A model generated the notes under the pieces. It ran no database searches, had not been told where the DNA came from, and saw only the letters and a list, made by a program, of their open reading frames with translations. From the IMG/VR virus record IMGVR_UViG_3300030329_003470, positions 1 to 64,000 of that record: a stretch of DNA of 64,000 bases; one strand, 5' to 3'. The DNA is from a virus. A program made the position numbers and the translations under genes. Each line of letters starts with the position of its first letter. Position 1 is the first letter of the stretch. Below, piece after piece: positions 49,949 through 58,872 of the stretch.

Positions 49949-52901
49949 TCGCTAAACAGTTTATTCTGTATGCACTAACAGTTGTTGATCCACCTGATGT
50001 GGATGCACATAATAACTGTCCTGTGTTTTCAACATCGTCTTTGTAGTCCGATGTAAATGCTAGTTGGTTAGTACCTTTAGTACTCACAAATGGACCACTT
50101 GCTACTGTTATTTCACCTGATCCCATTGCCATAAAAACTTCATTAACTGCATAAGCGCCTTCAGAAGCATTTTTACTAACAAGATAATATACAGCACCGT
50201 TGTTTGATGCTTCAACTAATGTGTCAACTTCTGTTGCAGTAGATGAAATTGTTACAGGTGCTATTGCTTCTGTATTTGCATAAGTTCCGTCGTCTGAAGT
50301 CATTGTGTCTTTTAACATAATTGCATGAACAGTTACTCTTAAGTTTGCTTCGCCACCTGCCGCTGAAACAACAACGTTACTGCCATCAATTGCCGCTGTT
50401 AGTGTTAACAAAGGATTATCTCCAGTTTGTATTCCACCAAATTGTGATATAAATGCATCACTTCCGTCATGAACAACAAGTGCTTCAACGTTTCCTACTT
50501 CTGTTTTAGCATTGTTATTGATTGAAATGAAAAGTTTTGCACCTCTGTAAGTGCCATGAGCAAAACTTACAAGTGATTCTGATGCTGAATCAACATCTGT
50601 GTTTTGAGATATGATTACATTTCCTGATGTTCCAGTTGATGTGTTGTCTCCCAATCCAAATTTGTAAAAAGATAATGTACCGCCAACAGCATTTGAACTT
50701 GCCGCTTTTAATCTAACCATATCGTTATCTAGTGCCGCTGTAAATGCCGTCATTGTTGTTGATGCTTTTGATTGAGCACCTGCTGAACTAATGTATGCTG
50801 TGGTATCATCATGACATACTGAAACTTTTTGTATGTTTACACAGTCCTCATTGTGATCATTTGATACAACATAATATAAAACACTGTCTTGGAATGTTGA
50901 ATGCCATGAATCAATTGTTCTTGCTGTTGATGTAATTCTTTTATCCGCAATAGCAACACCGGCACCGTCGTCACTAGCAGATGCATCTCCTACAGTACTA
51001 AATGATAATGCTCCCGATCCATCTGTTACAAGTGCTGTACCATTAGTACCATCTGATGTTGGAAATGTATAAGCATCATTAAATTTAACTTGACCTGTTC
51101 CATGTGGAACAAGATTAATATCTGCGTTGGATCCTCCAGTTGTAATCTGATTGTCGCTGACAGTAATTGCATTTGATCCAGACATTATAAAACTTGTTGC
51201 TGTAATTGTACCAGCACCTGTAACGTTTGCACCACTAAATGTTAATGCTGTTGTACTAGATGAACTTGATTTAATAACAACTTCACCACCACTATTTGTT
51301 ATGCCACCAAAAGTAGTTCCGTCATCTTTGAAAGTAATATCAGCACCACCGGCGTCTAAAATTATATCTGCCGCGGCATCTATTGTTACATTGTTAGAAG
51401 TTGAAATTGTTAAATCTGTTCCGTCACCTTCAATCTTTTCACCATCATTACCAAATGTTAATCCTATGTCTGCTGGTAAGTTTACATCTGCACCTGCAGT
51501 CAAATTAATATCTCCAGTACCTGTTGGGTCTAAAGTAATATCAGCATTTGAACCATTAGATACAATGTCATTTGTTGTAACTGAAGTTGCTGTTAGTGTT
51601 CCTGTTACTGTTGGTGTTGAAATTGTTGGACTTGTTATAGTTTTATTTGTTAAAGTTTGTGAACCTGTTAATGTTGCAACTGTTGAATCAATTGCAAACG
51701 TTACTGCGTTGCCTGATCCTGATGTGTCAATACCTGTTCCACCAGTAAACGTCATTGTTTCTGAATCTAGATCAATTGAAAGAGCACCACCTGAATCACC
51801 TTGAAAGTCTAAGTCTGATGCTGTAACCTGTGCATCAACATATGCTTTGATTGATTGCTGTGTTGCTAGTAGTGTGTCACTGTTAGAAGTTAAATCATCT
51901 TCGTCTGCTATACCTGTTACTGTTGCACCACTTGCCAATGCTAATGATGTTGATGATGCTAATGCACCTGATACTGTTGCTGTACCATCAACTATTAATG
52001 CTTCATTAATATTAATTGTAGATGAATCAGATGAATCAAGTGTAGTTCCGTTTACTCTTAACGCACTGATTAGTACGTCACCTGTACCACTTGGTTGTAA
52101 ACTTAAATCTGCGTTTGAACCATTTGAAGTAATTGCGTTTGTTGTTAAAGCACCTGTTGTAACTCCACCAGTAAATGTTGCCGCTCCGGTTACTGCTAAC
52201 GTTGTTGAAATAGTTGCCGCACCAGAAATTCCAAGAGTACTTCCGTCAAATGTTAGGTTTGCTTCACCTTGAAGTGCATGAGCACCTGTCACAGTTGCTA
52301 TTGTATTATCTGTTGAACCTGTTAGTGCCGCTTTTGTATCTGCATATGCTTTGATTGATTGTTGAGTTGCTAGTGCTGTGGCACTGTCAGTACCCATAGC
52401 ATCTTCATCAAGTATTGCTGTAACAGTTGCACCGCTTGCCAGTGCTAAACTTGTTGATGATGCTAATGCACCTGAAACTGTTAATGTTCCGTCAACAATA
52501 GTATTTTCATTTATGTTAATTGTAGATGAATCTGATGAGTCTAGTGTTGTACCATTTACTCTTAATGCACTTAAAACTATATCACCTGTACCACTTGGTT
52601 GAATGCTTATATCTGCATTTGATCCATTAGATGTAATTGAGTTTGTAGTAATTGCACCTGGAGAAATTGTTCCAGTAAAAGTACCACTAAAAGTACCGCC
52701 ATTAATTGTTGGACTTGTTAAAGTTTTATTTGTTAAAGTCTGTGATGCTGTTGCACTAACAATTTGATAACCACCTGCTGTTGATCCGTCATGTATTCTT
52801 AGAGTATTAGTAGTTGTATCAAAAGAAATTTCACCTGCCGCTCCTGTAAAGGAGTTGTTTTGTGTAGTGTTTCCTCTTCTAAGTTGTAGTGTTGTTGGCA
52901 T
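49944..52901 (-). CDS. Long repeat-rich tail fibre, 985 aa
   Basis: Starts MPTTLQLRRGNTTQNNSFTG, an attachment-type beginning shared by many marine fibre proteins. Repeats: SNGSNADI(S/T)(I/L)xPxGTGDI at least three times, TLDSSDSSTININE twice, TNKTLTSPTI-type twice, and ATQQSIKAY twice. The C-terminal 370 residues are unique (RITSTARTIDSWHSTFQ onward) and probably bind the receptor. Its ribosome site AGGAAC lies nine bases before the ATG. Assembly is expected as a trimer. Confidence 0.8.
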   Translation of the reverse strand: MPTTLQLRRGNTTQNNSFTGAAGEISFDTTTNTLRIHDGSTAGGYQIVSATASQTLTNKTLTSPTINGGTFSGTFTGTISPGAITTNSITSNGSNADISIQPSGTGDIVLSALRVNGTTLDSSDSSTININENTIVDGTLTVSGALASSTSLALASGATVTAILDEDAMGTDSATALATQQSIKAYADTKAALTGSTDNTIATVTGAHALQGEANLTFDGSTLGISGAATISTTLAVTGAATFTGGVTTGALTTNAITSNGSNADLSLQPSGTGDVLISALRVNGTTLDSSDSSTININEALIVDGTATVSGALASSTSLALASGATVTGIADEDDLTSNSDTLLATQQSIKAYVDAQVTASDLDFQGDSGGALSIDLDSETMTFTGGTGIDTSGSGNAVTFAIDSTVATLTGSQTLTNKTITSPTISTPTVTGTLTATSVTTNDIVSNGSNADITLDPTGTGDINLTAGADVNLPADIGLTFGNDGEKIEGDGTDLTISTSNNVTIDAAADIILDAGGADITFKDDGTTFGGITNSGGEVVIKSSSSSTTALTFSGANVTGAGTITATSFIMSGSNAITVSDNQITTGGSNADINLVPHGTGQVKFNDAYTFPTSDGTNGTALVTDGSGALSFSTVGDASASDDGAGVAIADKRITSTARTIDSWHSTFQDSVLYYVVSNDHNEDCVNIQKVSVCHDDTTAYISSAGAQSKASTTMTAFTAALDNDMVRLKAASSNAVGGTLSFYKFGLGDNTSTGTSGNVIISQNTDVDSASESLVSFAHGTYRGAKLFISINNNAKTEVGNVEALVVHDGSDAFISQFGGIQTGDNPLLTLTAAIDGSNVVVSAAGGEANLRVTVHAIMLKDTMTSDDGTYANTEAIAPVTISSTATEVDTLVEASNNGAVYYLVSKNASEGAYAVNEVFMAMGSGEITVASGPFVSTKGTNQLAFTSDYKDDVENTGQLLCASTSGGSTTVSAYRINCLAK
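52343..52390 (-). repeat. 48-base identical repeat, copy 1 (fibre gene)
   Basis: Identical to 55045-55092; encodes SATALATQQSIKAYAD in both frames bar the last residues. A diverged copy lies at 51836-51885. Probably marks recombination between fibre genes. Confidence 0.9.
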
Positions 52902-52920
52902 TATTTGTTCCTATTTCCTA

Positions 52921-52928
52921 TATTTATT
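52921..52928 (-). promoter_or_regulatory. Late promoter AATAAATA for the 985-aa fibre
   Basis: Ends 19 bases before ATG 52901 with AGGAAC between. Confidence 0.5.
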
Positions 52929-52940
52929 GCGTTATTCATA

Positions 52941-54326
52941 TTATGATGCTACACTTCCTAGATCTACTGATGTTGTTGAGCCTCTTGGCTCCATTTGATC
53001 ATACAAATCTGCTGTTGGAACACTAAAAGCGTCAGTGATCGATGTTGTTAGATCTCCCAAATCAGCATCTCCTGATGCCGCTGGGTGTGTTGGTGTTGTT
53101 GATTCTGGAAAACTAGTATCATCTGTAGTTGCTAATGTTCCTGATTTATTTGGTAAACTGATTGTTCTATCTGCTGTTGGATCTACAACTGTAAGGGTTG
53201 TTTCGTTAGCACTATCAGTTGCACCTTCAAAAATTATTGTAGCATCTTCTCCTAGTACTACATTGCCAGTAGTTGTAACTACTCCTGCTTGTATATTTGC
53301 ATATGAATCAAGAGTTACGTTACCTGATGTTGTTCCATCTTCTCCAGATGTTACTGCAAAAACGAATTGATCTGCTGATTCATCCCATAAAAACGAAACG
53401 TTACTTAATGATCCTCTATTAAAAAATAATCCTTGGTCCATTGAGTTAGCAACACCACCTGAATTATTTTTTGCTAATTCTAGTAATGGATCTTCAACAA
53501 CTAACGTTGTTGTTTCTAGTGTTGTTTGTGTACCAGTAACAGTTAAATTTCCTGTAATAGTTGTGTTGGCGTTAAGAGCAATATCACCAGATCCACTTGG
53601 ATCTAAAGTTATATCTGCATTTGATGGTGAAATTATAGTTGAACCTGTAAATGTAAAATCACCAACTGATACTGTACCAAATGTTACTGCACCTGATCCG
53701 TCAGTTTGTAATACTTGTCCTGCACTTCCATCAGATGATGGTAGAGTATAAGCACCATTAATATTAACTTTTCCTGATCCACTTGGATCTAATACAAAAT
53801 CAGCATTACTTGGTGTTGTAATAGTTGATCCTACTATTGTTAAATCTCCTAGAGATAAGTTTGCAAATGATAACGTTCCAGAACCATCTGTTTTAAGGAA
53901 TTGTCCTGTACTTCCATCTGACGATGGATACGTTAATCCTGCTAAACTTACAGCACCTGATACGTTTAAAGTACCATCTACAATTAAACCTTCGTTTATG
54001 TTAATTGATGATGAGTCACTTGAACTAAATGTTGTACCACGTACTGTGATTTCATCTAGTACTATGTTACCTGTACCTGATGTTGTGAATGTTAAATCTG
54101 CGTTTGTGGGTGCTACTAAATTTGTAATAGAGATATCACCTTCAGCACCAAACTCTAATCCAGATGCCGCCGCATTTACTTTTAATACCTGACCTGCTGA
54201 ACCAATTGATGAAAGACCTGTACCACCACTTGCTACTGGAACTGTTTCGCCCGACTGGAATTCTGCCAATCCAGTGGCCACATTAGAATTGTTATAGACT
54301 ACCCGTACCGGTGTTTTATCCGCCAT
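52941..54326 (-). CDS. Repeat-rich fibre protein, 461 aa
   Basis: Repeats of the same type as the 985-aa fibre: SNAD(F/I)(V/T)LDPSGSGK/D and FSSSDSSSININEG. The C-terminal part has YANIQAGVVTTTGNVVLGED and ends in PTADLYDQMEPRGSTT. No ribosome site adjoins the ATG; leader about 60 bases. Probable short side fibre or adaptor. Confidence 0.75.
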   Translation of the reverse strand: MADKTPVRVVYNNSNVATGLAEFQSGETVPVASGGTGLSSIGSAGQVLKVNAAASGLEFGAEGDISITNLVAPTNADLTFTTSGTGNIVLDEITVRGTTFSSSDSSSININEGLIVDGTLNVSGAVSLAGLTYPSSDGSTGQFLKTDGSGTLSFANLSLGDLTIVGSTITTPSNADFVLDPSGSGKVNINGAYTLPSSDGSAGQVLQTDGSGAVTFGTVSVGDFTFTGSTIISPSNADITLDPSGSGDIALNANTTITGNLTVTGTQTTLETTTLVVEDPLLELAKNNSGGVANSMDQGLFFNRGSLSNVSFLWDESADQFVFAVTSGEDGTTSGNVTLDSYANIQAGVVTTTGNVVLGEDATIIFEGATDSANETTLTVVDPTADRTISLPNKSGTLATTDDTSFPESTTPTHPAASGDADLGDLTTSITDAFSVPTADLYDQMEPRGSTTSVDLGSVAS

Positions 54327-54389
54327 AAATTAGTTCTGTGCCCAACCTTATTGTACTCGTTGGATGCATTCCCCTTTGCTTTATAGTAA

Positions 54390-54397
54390 TATTTATG
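54390..54397 (-). promoter_or_regulatory. Late-type element CATAAATA before the 461-aa fibre
   Basis: About 60 bases upstream of ATG 54326. Confidence 0.45.
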
Positions 54398-54403
54398 GTT
54401 AAA

Positions 54404-55429
54404 TTAGAATTGAAACAGCGTCACTCTAGACGTATATTGTGTAGATAATGCACTGCCGTCGTTTAAGGTAAATGTTTGTCCTGCTTCTGTAAACACTGGC
54501 ACTTCTTCAACTGTGCCATTAAATTCTAGTTCTAAATCGCCATCTGTAGCCAAAAGTTGAGCATCAGTGAACGAAGTACTGCCATCACTAGTATACACAT
54601 TTACTAATTGTATAGGTCTGTTAGCAGTTGCAGAAGTTTTTCCTTGTAACTGTATCCCTTGGGTTGTATCACCTGACTTTACTTTAGATCCAGTTGGTAG
54701 TGTAGCACCTGTTGCCGCAATTTCAATAGTACCAGTTCCGTCTGATGAAATAGTTGCTCCACCAATATCTAGTGTTTCTGCAGATAGATATGCTGTTTGC
54801 CATCTTCTAGATGATGATCCTAATTGATATATTCCATCAGCACTTGGTATTAAATTTCCTGTAATTTCAATTCCTGCACTTGAATCTGTTGTACTAATAA
54901 CGTTTCCTGCAATACTTAATCCTTCAATTTGAACTGCCGCACCAGATGAAACTAATGTTAAAGGTGCATTTGAAGGTGCTGAAATAGTTGCTCCAACAAA
55001 CGAAACATCTCCTGTACTGCCACCACCGCCACTGTTATTATCAACATATGCTTTGATTGATTGTTGAGTTGCTAGTGCTGTGGCACTGTCAGAACTCATG
55101 TCATCTTCGTCTAATATTGTTGTTACGCCAGTACCAGAACCAATTTGAAATGTATCATCAACAACAACACTACCCGATCCTGATGTTGTTAATGTTAAAT
55201 TTGCATTTGAAGGTGCTGTTAATGTTGATCCAGTTGCTGATAAATCTCCTAAACTTGTAGATGATCCACCACCGCCACTAGTGTTAGCAATTTCAGTACC
55301 TCCTGCAGTTTCGCCGTCACCAATTCTTAAACTTCCAGTGTCAACGTCTACTGCTAGATATCCTTTTTCAATAATGTGTGTTGCTATGTTGTAGTCTTTG
55401 TAGGAACCTACTAGTTTTCTGAATGCCAT
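54404..55429 (-). CDS. Repeat-rich fibre protein, 341 aa
   Basis: Starts MAFRKLVGSYKDYNIATHII, then GSLRIGDGETAGGTEI, an attachment module like that of the long fibre. Middle: SNANLTLTTSGSGSVVVDD and the ATQQSIKAYVD module. AAGGAG lies seven bases before the ATG. Its 48-base segment equals one in the 985-aa gene. Confidence 0.75.
   Translation of the reverse strand: MAFRKLVGSYKDYNIATHIIEKGYLAVDVDTGSLRIGDGETAGGTEIANTSGGGGSSTSLGDLSATGSTLTAPSNANLTLTTSGSGSVVVDDTFQIGSGTGVTTILDEDDMSSDSATALATQQSIKAYVDNNSGGGGSTGDVSFVGATISAPSNAPLTLVSSGAAVQIEGLSIAGNVISTTDSSAGIEITGNLIPSADGIYQLGSSSRRWQTAYLSAETLDIGGATISSDGTGTIEIAATGATLPTGSKVKSGDTTQGIQLQGKTSATANRPIQLVNVYTSDGSTSFTDAQLLATDGDLELEFNGTVEEVPVFTEAGQTFTLNDGSALSTQYTSRVTLFQF
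55045..55092 (-). repeat. 48-base identical repeat, copy 2 (fibre gene)
   Basis: Identical to 52343-52390. Confidence 0.9.
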
Positions 55430-55438
55430 TTACGCTCC

Positions 55439-55885
55439 TTAATTTTGGCCAGATAATGTCTTTAGTCTTTGTACAAATTCACTTTCGTTTTTTGGTTCTT
55501 TGTTCTTCATACCTGCAGGGACACCTGGATTTCCTCCCGCACCATCTGTTTTTTCTGGCTCTTTTACAAGTGGTTCGTCTTTTCTAACATCTTGGTCAGG
55601 TGCAGATTCGTCTGCGTCTTGATTAATATTATTAAATTGTCCTAAGTCTTTTCCTGCTTCTTGTTTTTTAAGTTCTAATTCTTGTTGTTGTGGATAAACT
55701 GATGGCACAGTGTTTGGATCATCTGATGCAACTTTACCTGGATTATCTCCATTATCATCTGCAGGTTTTTCATCTGTGTCAGTTGAAACAGATGCTTTTT
55801 TTGAACCAATTAATTGATTTAAAATTGCTTCGTCTTCAGCATCTGGTATTGCTTTTATATTGATATCAATTTCTTTATATCTCAT
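55439..55885 (-). CDS. Disordered protein with KLAG-like C-terminus, 148 aa
   Basis: After a short helical N-terminus (YKEIDINIKAIPDAEDEAIL) it is Asp/Pro/Lys/Asn rich. The end ESEFVQRLKTLSGQN resembles the E..I.KLAG motif of gp22. It lies between fibre genes in the late block, with no ribosome site at the ATG. Possibly scaffold- or assembly-bound. Confidence 0.65.
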   Translation of the reverse strand: MRYKEIDINIKAIPDAEDEAILNQLIGSKKASVSTDTDEKPADDNGDNPGKVASDDPNTVPSVYPQQQELELKKQEAGKDLGQFNNINQDADESAPDQDVRKDEPLVKEPEKTDGAGGNPGVPAGMKNKEPKNESEFVQRLKTLSGQN

Positions 55886-55891
55886 AATTTA

Positions 55892-56527
55892 TTATCCAGC
55901 ACTAATTTTTACAGTACCGCTATCGTTCCAAAGTTGGCCTTCGTTGTTAGGATCGCTTGTTGGCAAGTCAGTTGCCATAACTTTTCCTGATTCATTAACC
56001 ATTACAGTTCCGGCTTGATCTGGAAAATCAATATCTCTTCTTCCAGTAGCCTTTCTACCAAACAATCTAATTTTTTTATAACCTGCCGCCTGTAACATTA
56101 ACGGTTTATCTACGTGAACAAGTACCCCATCGTTTTGTACAACTAACATTGATTTATGTTGTCCACCAACTCTTATTGTAAATGTTAAGTTAGAATCGTC
56201 ACCGTTTTTTGTTGCGTCTTTAATTATTGAATGAATACTTGCATATCGGATTTGATCACCGTCGGAGTTTCTGCCTTTCCATTGTATTTTTCCTATTTGA
56301 TCACCTTTTGCTGGACTGGCAGAATCTCTATCAAATGTCATATGAGGACCAGCGGCAGAAGTATCTGCTTTAGTGATCATCAATATATTATTTTCACTTG
56401 TGGATGTATTTTTTACAACAAGTTTTTCTAACACTTGTTTTTTATGTACATCAACGTCGTCGTCTAGTTGAGGTTTATATGTGCTTTCGCCGTCTTCGAC
56501 TTTTAATAATGAATATGTCTTAGGCAT
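55892..56527 (-). CDS. Beta-rich virion protein, 211 aa
   Basis: NNILMITKADTSAAGPHMTFDRDSAS, ADGDQIGKIQWKGRNSDGDQ and TFTIRVGGQHKSMLVV are the pattern of phage long-fibre/pyocin-type knobs. The end TVMVNESGKVMATDLPTSDP, GQLWNDSGTVKISAG repeats the LW.D module of gp18. AAAGGAG nine bases before the ATG. Fibre or baseplate decoration is likely. Confidence 0.7.
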   Translation of the reverse strand: MPKTYSLLKVEDGESTYKPQLDDDVDVHKKQVLEKLVVKNTSTSENNILMITKADTSAAGPHMTFDRDSASPAKGDQIGKIQWKGRNSDGDQIRYASIHSIIKDATKNGDDSNLTFTIRVGGQHKSMLVVQNDGVLVHVDKPLMLQAAGYKKIRLFGRKATGRRDIDFPDQAGTVMVNESGKVMATDLPTSDPNNEGQLWNDSGTVKISAG

Positions 56528-56529
56528 TA

Positions 56530-57813
56530 TTATTCTCCTTTAATATATACTTTACCTGTAAGTTTTTCAATGTCTCTAATCATTTCTTCCATATCGACTC
56601 TTACAACTTTACCTGTTATTACGTTTCTAGAAAAGTATTCCCAATTTCCTTTTTGATTGTGTGGTGAAAGTTTTGTAACGTTTCCTGCTTCATCTCGAAC
56701 ATACACTTCAGCACTTGAAGTATCATCTTTGGCGTAAATGTGAGCATGGTCACCATCTGCCGCGGCATCTCCTGCTTGTACTTTTAAACCTATATGTCCA
56801 TCAACTCTAAAGTCGCCTGTTCCGTGAGGTGTAACAGTTATGTCCATGTTAGAACTGTCAGAAGTAATATTTCCTAGTTCACCATCAATAGACAAATTGT
56901 TTATTACAACTTTTCCAGTTCCACTAGGACTAATTTCAATATCTGCATTTGAAGCCGACGAAATTATATTATCTTGAATAATTAAACGTTCAACAGTCAT
57001 GCCATCATCATCAAATCTTGCTATACTTCTACTATCATCATCAGCACGAATATCTACTCCTGAAGAACGTATTCTTATATCACCACTTCCTTGATCTCTA
57101 ATGTAACTATGTGCGCCAGCATCATGCCATATTTGAAGATCACCAAATGATCCTCCTTCGTTTCCAAAATGTAATTGAATGTCATCAGGAATACGAATGC
57201 CACCTGTTCCATGAGGTGTAAGAGATATGTCCATGTTAGAACTATCAGTAGTAATATTTCCTAGTTCGCCATCAATAGACAAGTTGTTTATTACAACTTT
57301 TCCTGTACCTTGTGGTGTAATGTTTATATCTGCGTTCGAGCCATTACTTGCAATTTCGTTTGTTGTTATTGCACCTGTAGTAATTCCTCCAGATAATGTA
57401 ACAGCACCAGTAAATGTTCCTGTTGTTGCTGTTAATGCCGCAACTTCTAATGCTCCAGCAGTTACAGTTATGCCACCTGATTTGTCTGCGCCAGTGGCAG
57501 TTGTTGTTCCTAATTTGAATGTGTCAGCAGATTCGTCCCATACTATTGCCGCATTATCTCCAGTAGATCCTCTTTCAATTATGATTCCTGAATCGTTTGT
57601 ACTGGCTGAAATTCCTGTTTGTAATTCTATAATATTATCTTCAATTACTGTGTTTGTTGTGCTAATTGTTGACGAAGTACCACCAACTGTTAAATTACCG
57701 TTGACAGTTACGTTTAAACTATCAAGTGTGATAGAATTTGTACCAGATCCTGAGTTATACCCATCACCTGCTTTTATAGTGTAATCACCTGATGTACGTA
57801 GAGTTTTAGCCAT
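56530..57813 (-). CDS. Repeat-rich fibre protein, 427 aa
   Basis: Contains two near-identical blocks (NADI to VVINNLSIDGELGNITTDSS, then NMDI(S/T)(L/V)TPHGTG). The C-terminal part has HIYAKDDTSSAEVYVRDEAGNVTK and ends with KLTGKVYIKGE, a coiled tail. First fibre gene in transcription order; TATAAATA ends seven bases before the ATG, no ribosome site. Possibly a neck or side fibre. Confidence 0.8.
   Translation of the reverse strand: MAKTLRTSGDYTIKAGDGYNSGSGTNSITLDSLNVTVNGNLTVGGTSSTISTTNTVIEDNIIELQTGISASTNDSGIIIERGSTGDNAAIVWDESADTFKLGTTTATGADKSGGITVTAGALEVAALTATTGTFTGAVTLSGGITTGAITTNEIASNGSNADINITPQGTGKVVINNLSIDGELGNITTDSSNMDISLTPHGTGGIRIPDDIQLHFGNEGGSFGDLQIWHDAGAHSYIRDQGSGDIRIRSSGVDIRADDDSRSIARFDDDGMTVERLIIQDNIISSASNADIEISPSGTGKVVINNLSIDGELGNITSDSSNMDITVTPHGTGDFRVDGHIGLKVQAGDAAADGDHAHIYAKDDTSSAEVYVRDEAGNVTKLSPHNQKGNWEYFSRNVITGKVVRVDMEEMIRDIEKLTGKVYIKGE
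56841..56916 (-). repeat. 76-base direct repeat within the 427-aa fibre gene, copy 1
   Basis: Pairs with 57228-57303, about four mismatches by eye. Confidence 0.85.
57228..57303 (-). repeat. 76-base direct repeat, copy 2
   Basis: Partner of 56841-56916; encodes the same VVINNLSIDGELGNIT block. Confidence 0.85.
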
Positions 57814-57820
57814 TTGCTAC

Positions 57821-57828
57821 TATTTATA
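57821..57828 (-). promoter_or_regulatory. Consensus late promoter TATAAATA, leaderless
   Basis: Ends seven bases before ATG 57813 and adjoins the terminator of the upstream gene. Confidence 0.8.
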
Positions 57829-57831
57829 AAG

Positions 57832-57861
57832 AAAAGGGGGAGTGTAAAAACTCCCCCCTTT
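57832..57861 (-). terminator. Terminator after the 139-aa structural gene
   Basis: Reverse strand: GGGGGGAGT-TTTTAC-ACTCCCCC stem then TTTTCTTT; strong intrinsic terminator placed just ahead of the next late promoter. Confidence 0.85.
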
Positions 57862-57880
57862 ATAAGCACGTGTCGTTTGA

Positions 57881-58300
57881 CTAGATTACGTCTAGTGTAC
57901 CAGTTCCTGATGCACCTACGCCTTCGTCAGTTGCTTCAGTTCCTAACGTGAACGTTACTTGTCCAGTTGTTGAACCATTGCCGTGACGTACAGTTCTGTT
58001 GTGAAATCTCTCAACATATGAATCAGTTGAGTCACTCAATACACATCTAACGCACATTTCACCTGCTGATAATGAGCCTGGTGCTACTGCCATAAGTGTG
58101 TATACTGCTGTAGACGAGTCATTCATTTGTTGGATCTTAAATCTTTTAGATCCTCTTTGCGAAACGATAAATGAATTATCATTTTGCTGTAATGAACCAC
58201 CTGAAGGGTAATAAGCCGTTACCGCAAGTCTACCTGCTGTACCGTCTCCACCGCTGTCTGTTACTGCTGACATAAGAGTCTTTTTGATAGGTCTTCCCAT
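57881..58300 (-). CDS. Structural protein, 139 aa
   Basis: The start is ATG 58300, since AAGGAG lies nine bases upstream; upstream in-frame codons belong to the structured leader. MGRPIKKTLMSAVTDSGGDG and GSKRFKIQQMNDSSTAVYTL then RFHNRTVRHGNG are beta-rich. Conserved type in marine T4-like structural blocks; virion location inferred from the late element GATAAATA and neighbours. Confidence 0.7.
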   Translation of the reverse strand: MGRPIKKTLMSAVTDSGGDGTAGRLAVTAYYPSGGSLQQNDNSFIVSQRGSKRFKIQQMNDSSTAVYTLMAVAPGSLSAGEMCVRCVLSDSTDSYVERFHNRTVRHGNGSTTGQVTFTLGTEATDEGVGASGTGTLDVI

Positions 58301-58318
58301 TTTTTTTCTCCTTACATG

Positions 58319-58389
58319 GAGCCAAATGCAAGTTCTACTTGCTACGCGGTTTAATCCGCATAAGTCCAACTACTTTGTGTTGTTGGCTC
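58319..58389 (-). promoter_or_regulatory. Structured 5' leader of the 139-aa gene
   Basis: In the transcript, GAGCCAA pairs with TTGGCTC (seven bases) around two internal hairpins: ATGCGG-ATTAAA-CCGCGT and GCAAG-TAGAA-CTTGC. An alternative hairpin CCAAC/GTTGG uses part of the outer stem, so two folds are mutually exclusive. It ends a few bases before AAGGAG. Possibly a regulatory leader or a stabiliser. Confidence 0.55.
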
Positions 58390-58402
58390 AATTGACTGCT
58401 TG

Positions 58403-58410
58403 TATTTATC
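58403..58410 (-). promoter_or_regulatory. Late promoter GATAAATA, long leader
   Basis: About 100 bases upstream of ATG 58300, so the structured leader is transcribed. Confidence 0.5.
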
Positions 58411-58437
58411 GAATTTTGGTAAAGATAAAACACTCAT

Positions 58438-58487
58438 AAAAAAAGAGTGGTGCTTACAATCCGAAGTTATGTTTCACACCACTCTTT
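58438..58487 (-). terminator. Terminator after the 77-aa membrane gene
   Basis: AAAGAGTGGTG and CACCACTCTTT form a perfect 11-base stem around 24 bases, followed on the reverse strand by seven Us. Confidence 0.8.
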
Positions 58488-58515
58488 GAGGTTAACGTAT
58501 TACTAGATTTTTATA

Positions 58516-58749
58516 TTATTTTCGATTATAGATATGATATAAAATCCAAACTGCTACCAAGCCAATCAGACCTTGATCTGAAAAACCTTGCAGTACGCCC
58601 TGGACGTTTCCAATTACAGAAACGTTTGGCCAGAACGGAATACCTTGACCGTTGAAAAGGATTTCTAAAACAATTCCTAACGCAATTAAAGATACTCCTA
58701 CGTCAGCAATTCCTTTTGCCCAATCCTTTACACTTTTAAGATAATCCAT
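58516..58749 (-). CDS. Small membrane protein with two spans, 77 aa
   Basis: Hydrophobic segments at about 15-33 (IADVGVSLIALGIVLEILF) and 58-73 (QGLIGLVAVWILYHIY), joined by a Gly/Asn loop, with a basic C-terminus YNRK. GGGAGG is ten bases before the ATG, a strong site. Late class; a hairpin at 58774-58789 lies in the leader. Size and topology would suit a holin but I see no specific evidence. Confidence 0.75.
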   Translation of the reverse strand: MDYLKSVKDWAKGIADVGVSLIALGIVLEILFNGQGIPFWPNVSVIGNVQGVLQGFSDQGLIGLVAVWILYHIYNRK

Positions 58750-58773
58750 GTTGGACCTCCCTTGCTAAATGTA

Positions 58774-58789
58774 AGTTTCTAATGAAACT
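58774..58789 (-). promoter_or_regulatory. Leader hairpin before the 77-aa gene
   Basis: AGTTTC-ATTA-GAAACT perfect stem-loop upstream of GGGAGG; CTAAATA near 58796 may be its late promoter. Confidence 0.45.
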
Positions 58790-58872
58790 CGAATTATTTA
58801 GAAGTCGGATTTTCGTAATAATAATGTCACATTTGGTCTGTGAGTCGAGTGAAGGTGAAAATATTTTTTTAT

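Noticed and set aside
51151-51804. Long antisense reading frame opposite the 985-aa fibre gene
   Set aside because: It has Val/Pro/Ser-rich low-complexity composition produced by the fibre repeats read backwards, lacks a ribosome site or promoter, and is fully covered by a well-supported gene.
57227-57784. Antisense frame opposite the 427-aa fibre gene
   Set aside because: Same shadow effect from repeat codons; no start signals and no family resemblance.
48834-57813. CRISPR-like or satellite array
   Set aside because: The repeats are coding modules of unequal spacing within fibre genes; no short palindromic repeats with unique spacers were seen.
58319-58389. Possible tRNA (cloverleaf-like pairing with a seven-base outer stem)
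   Set aside because: The apparent anticodon loop has six bases, no GTTCRA-type T loop or GG in a D loop exists on either strand, and the outer stem is not followed by a discriminator plus CCA. It is read as a structured leader instead.
58516-58749. Holin assignment for the two-span 77-aa protein
   Set aside because: Size and topology alone do not separate a holin from a structural or host-envelope protein, and no lysis gene adjoins it.
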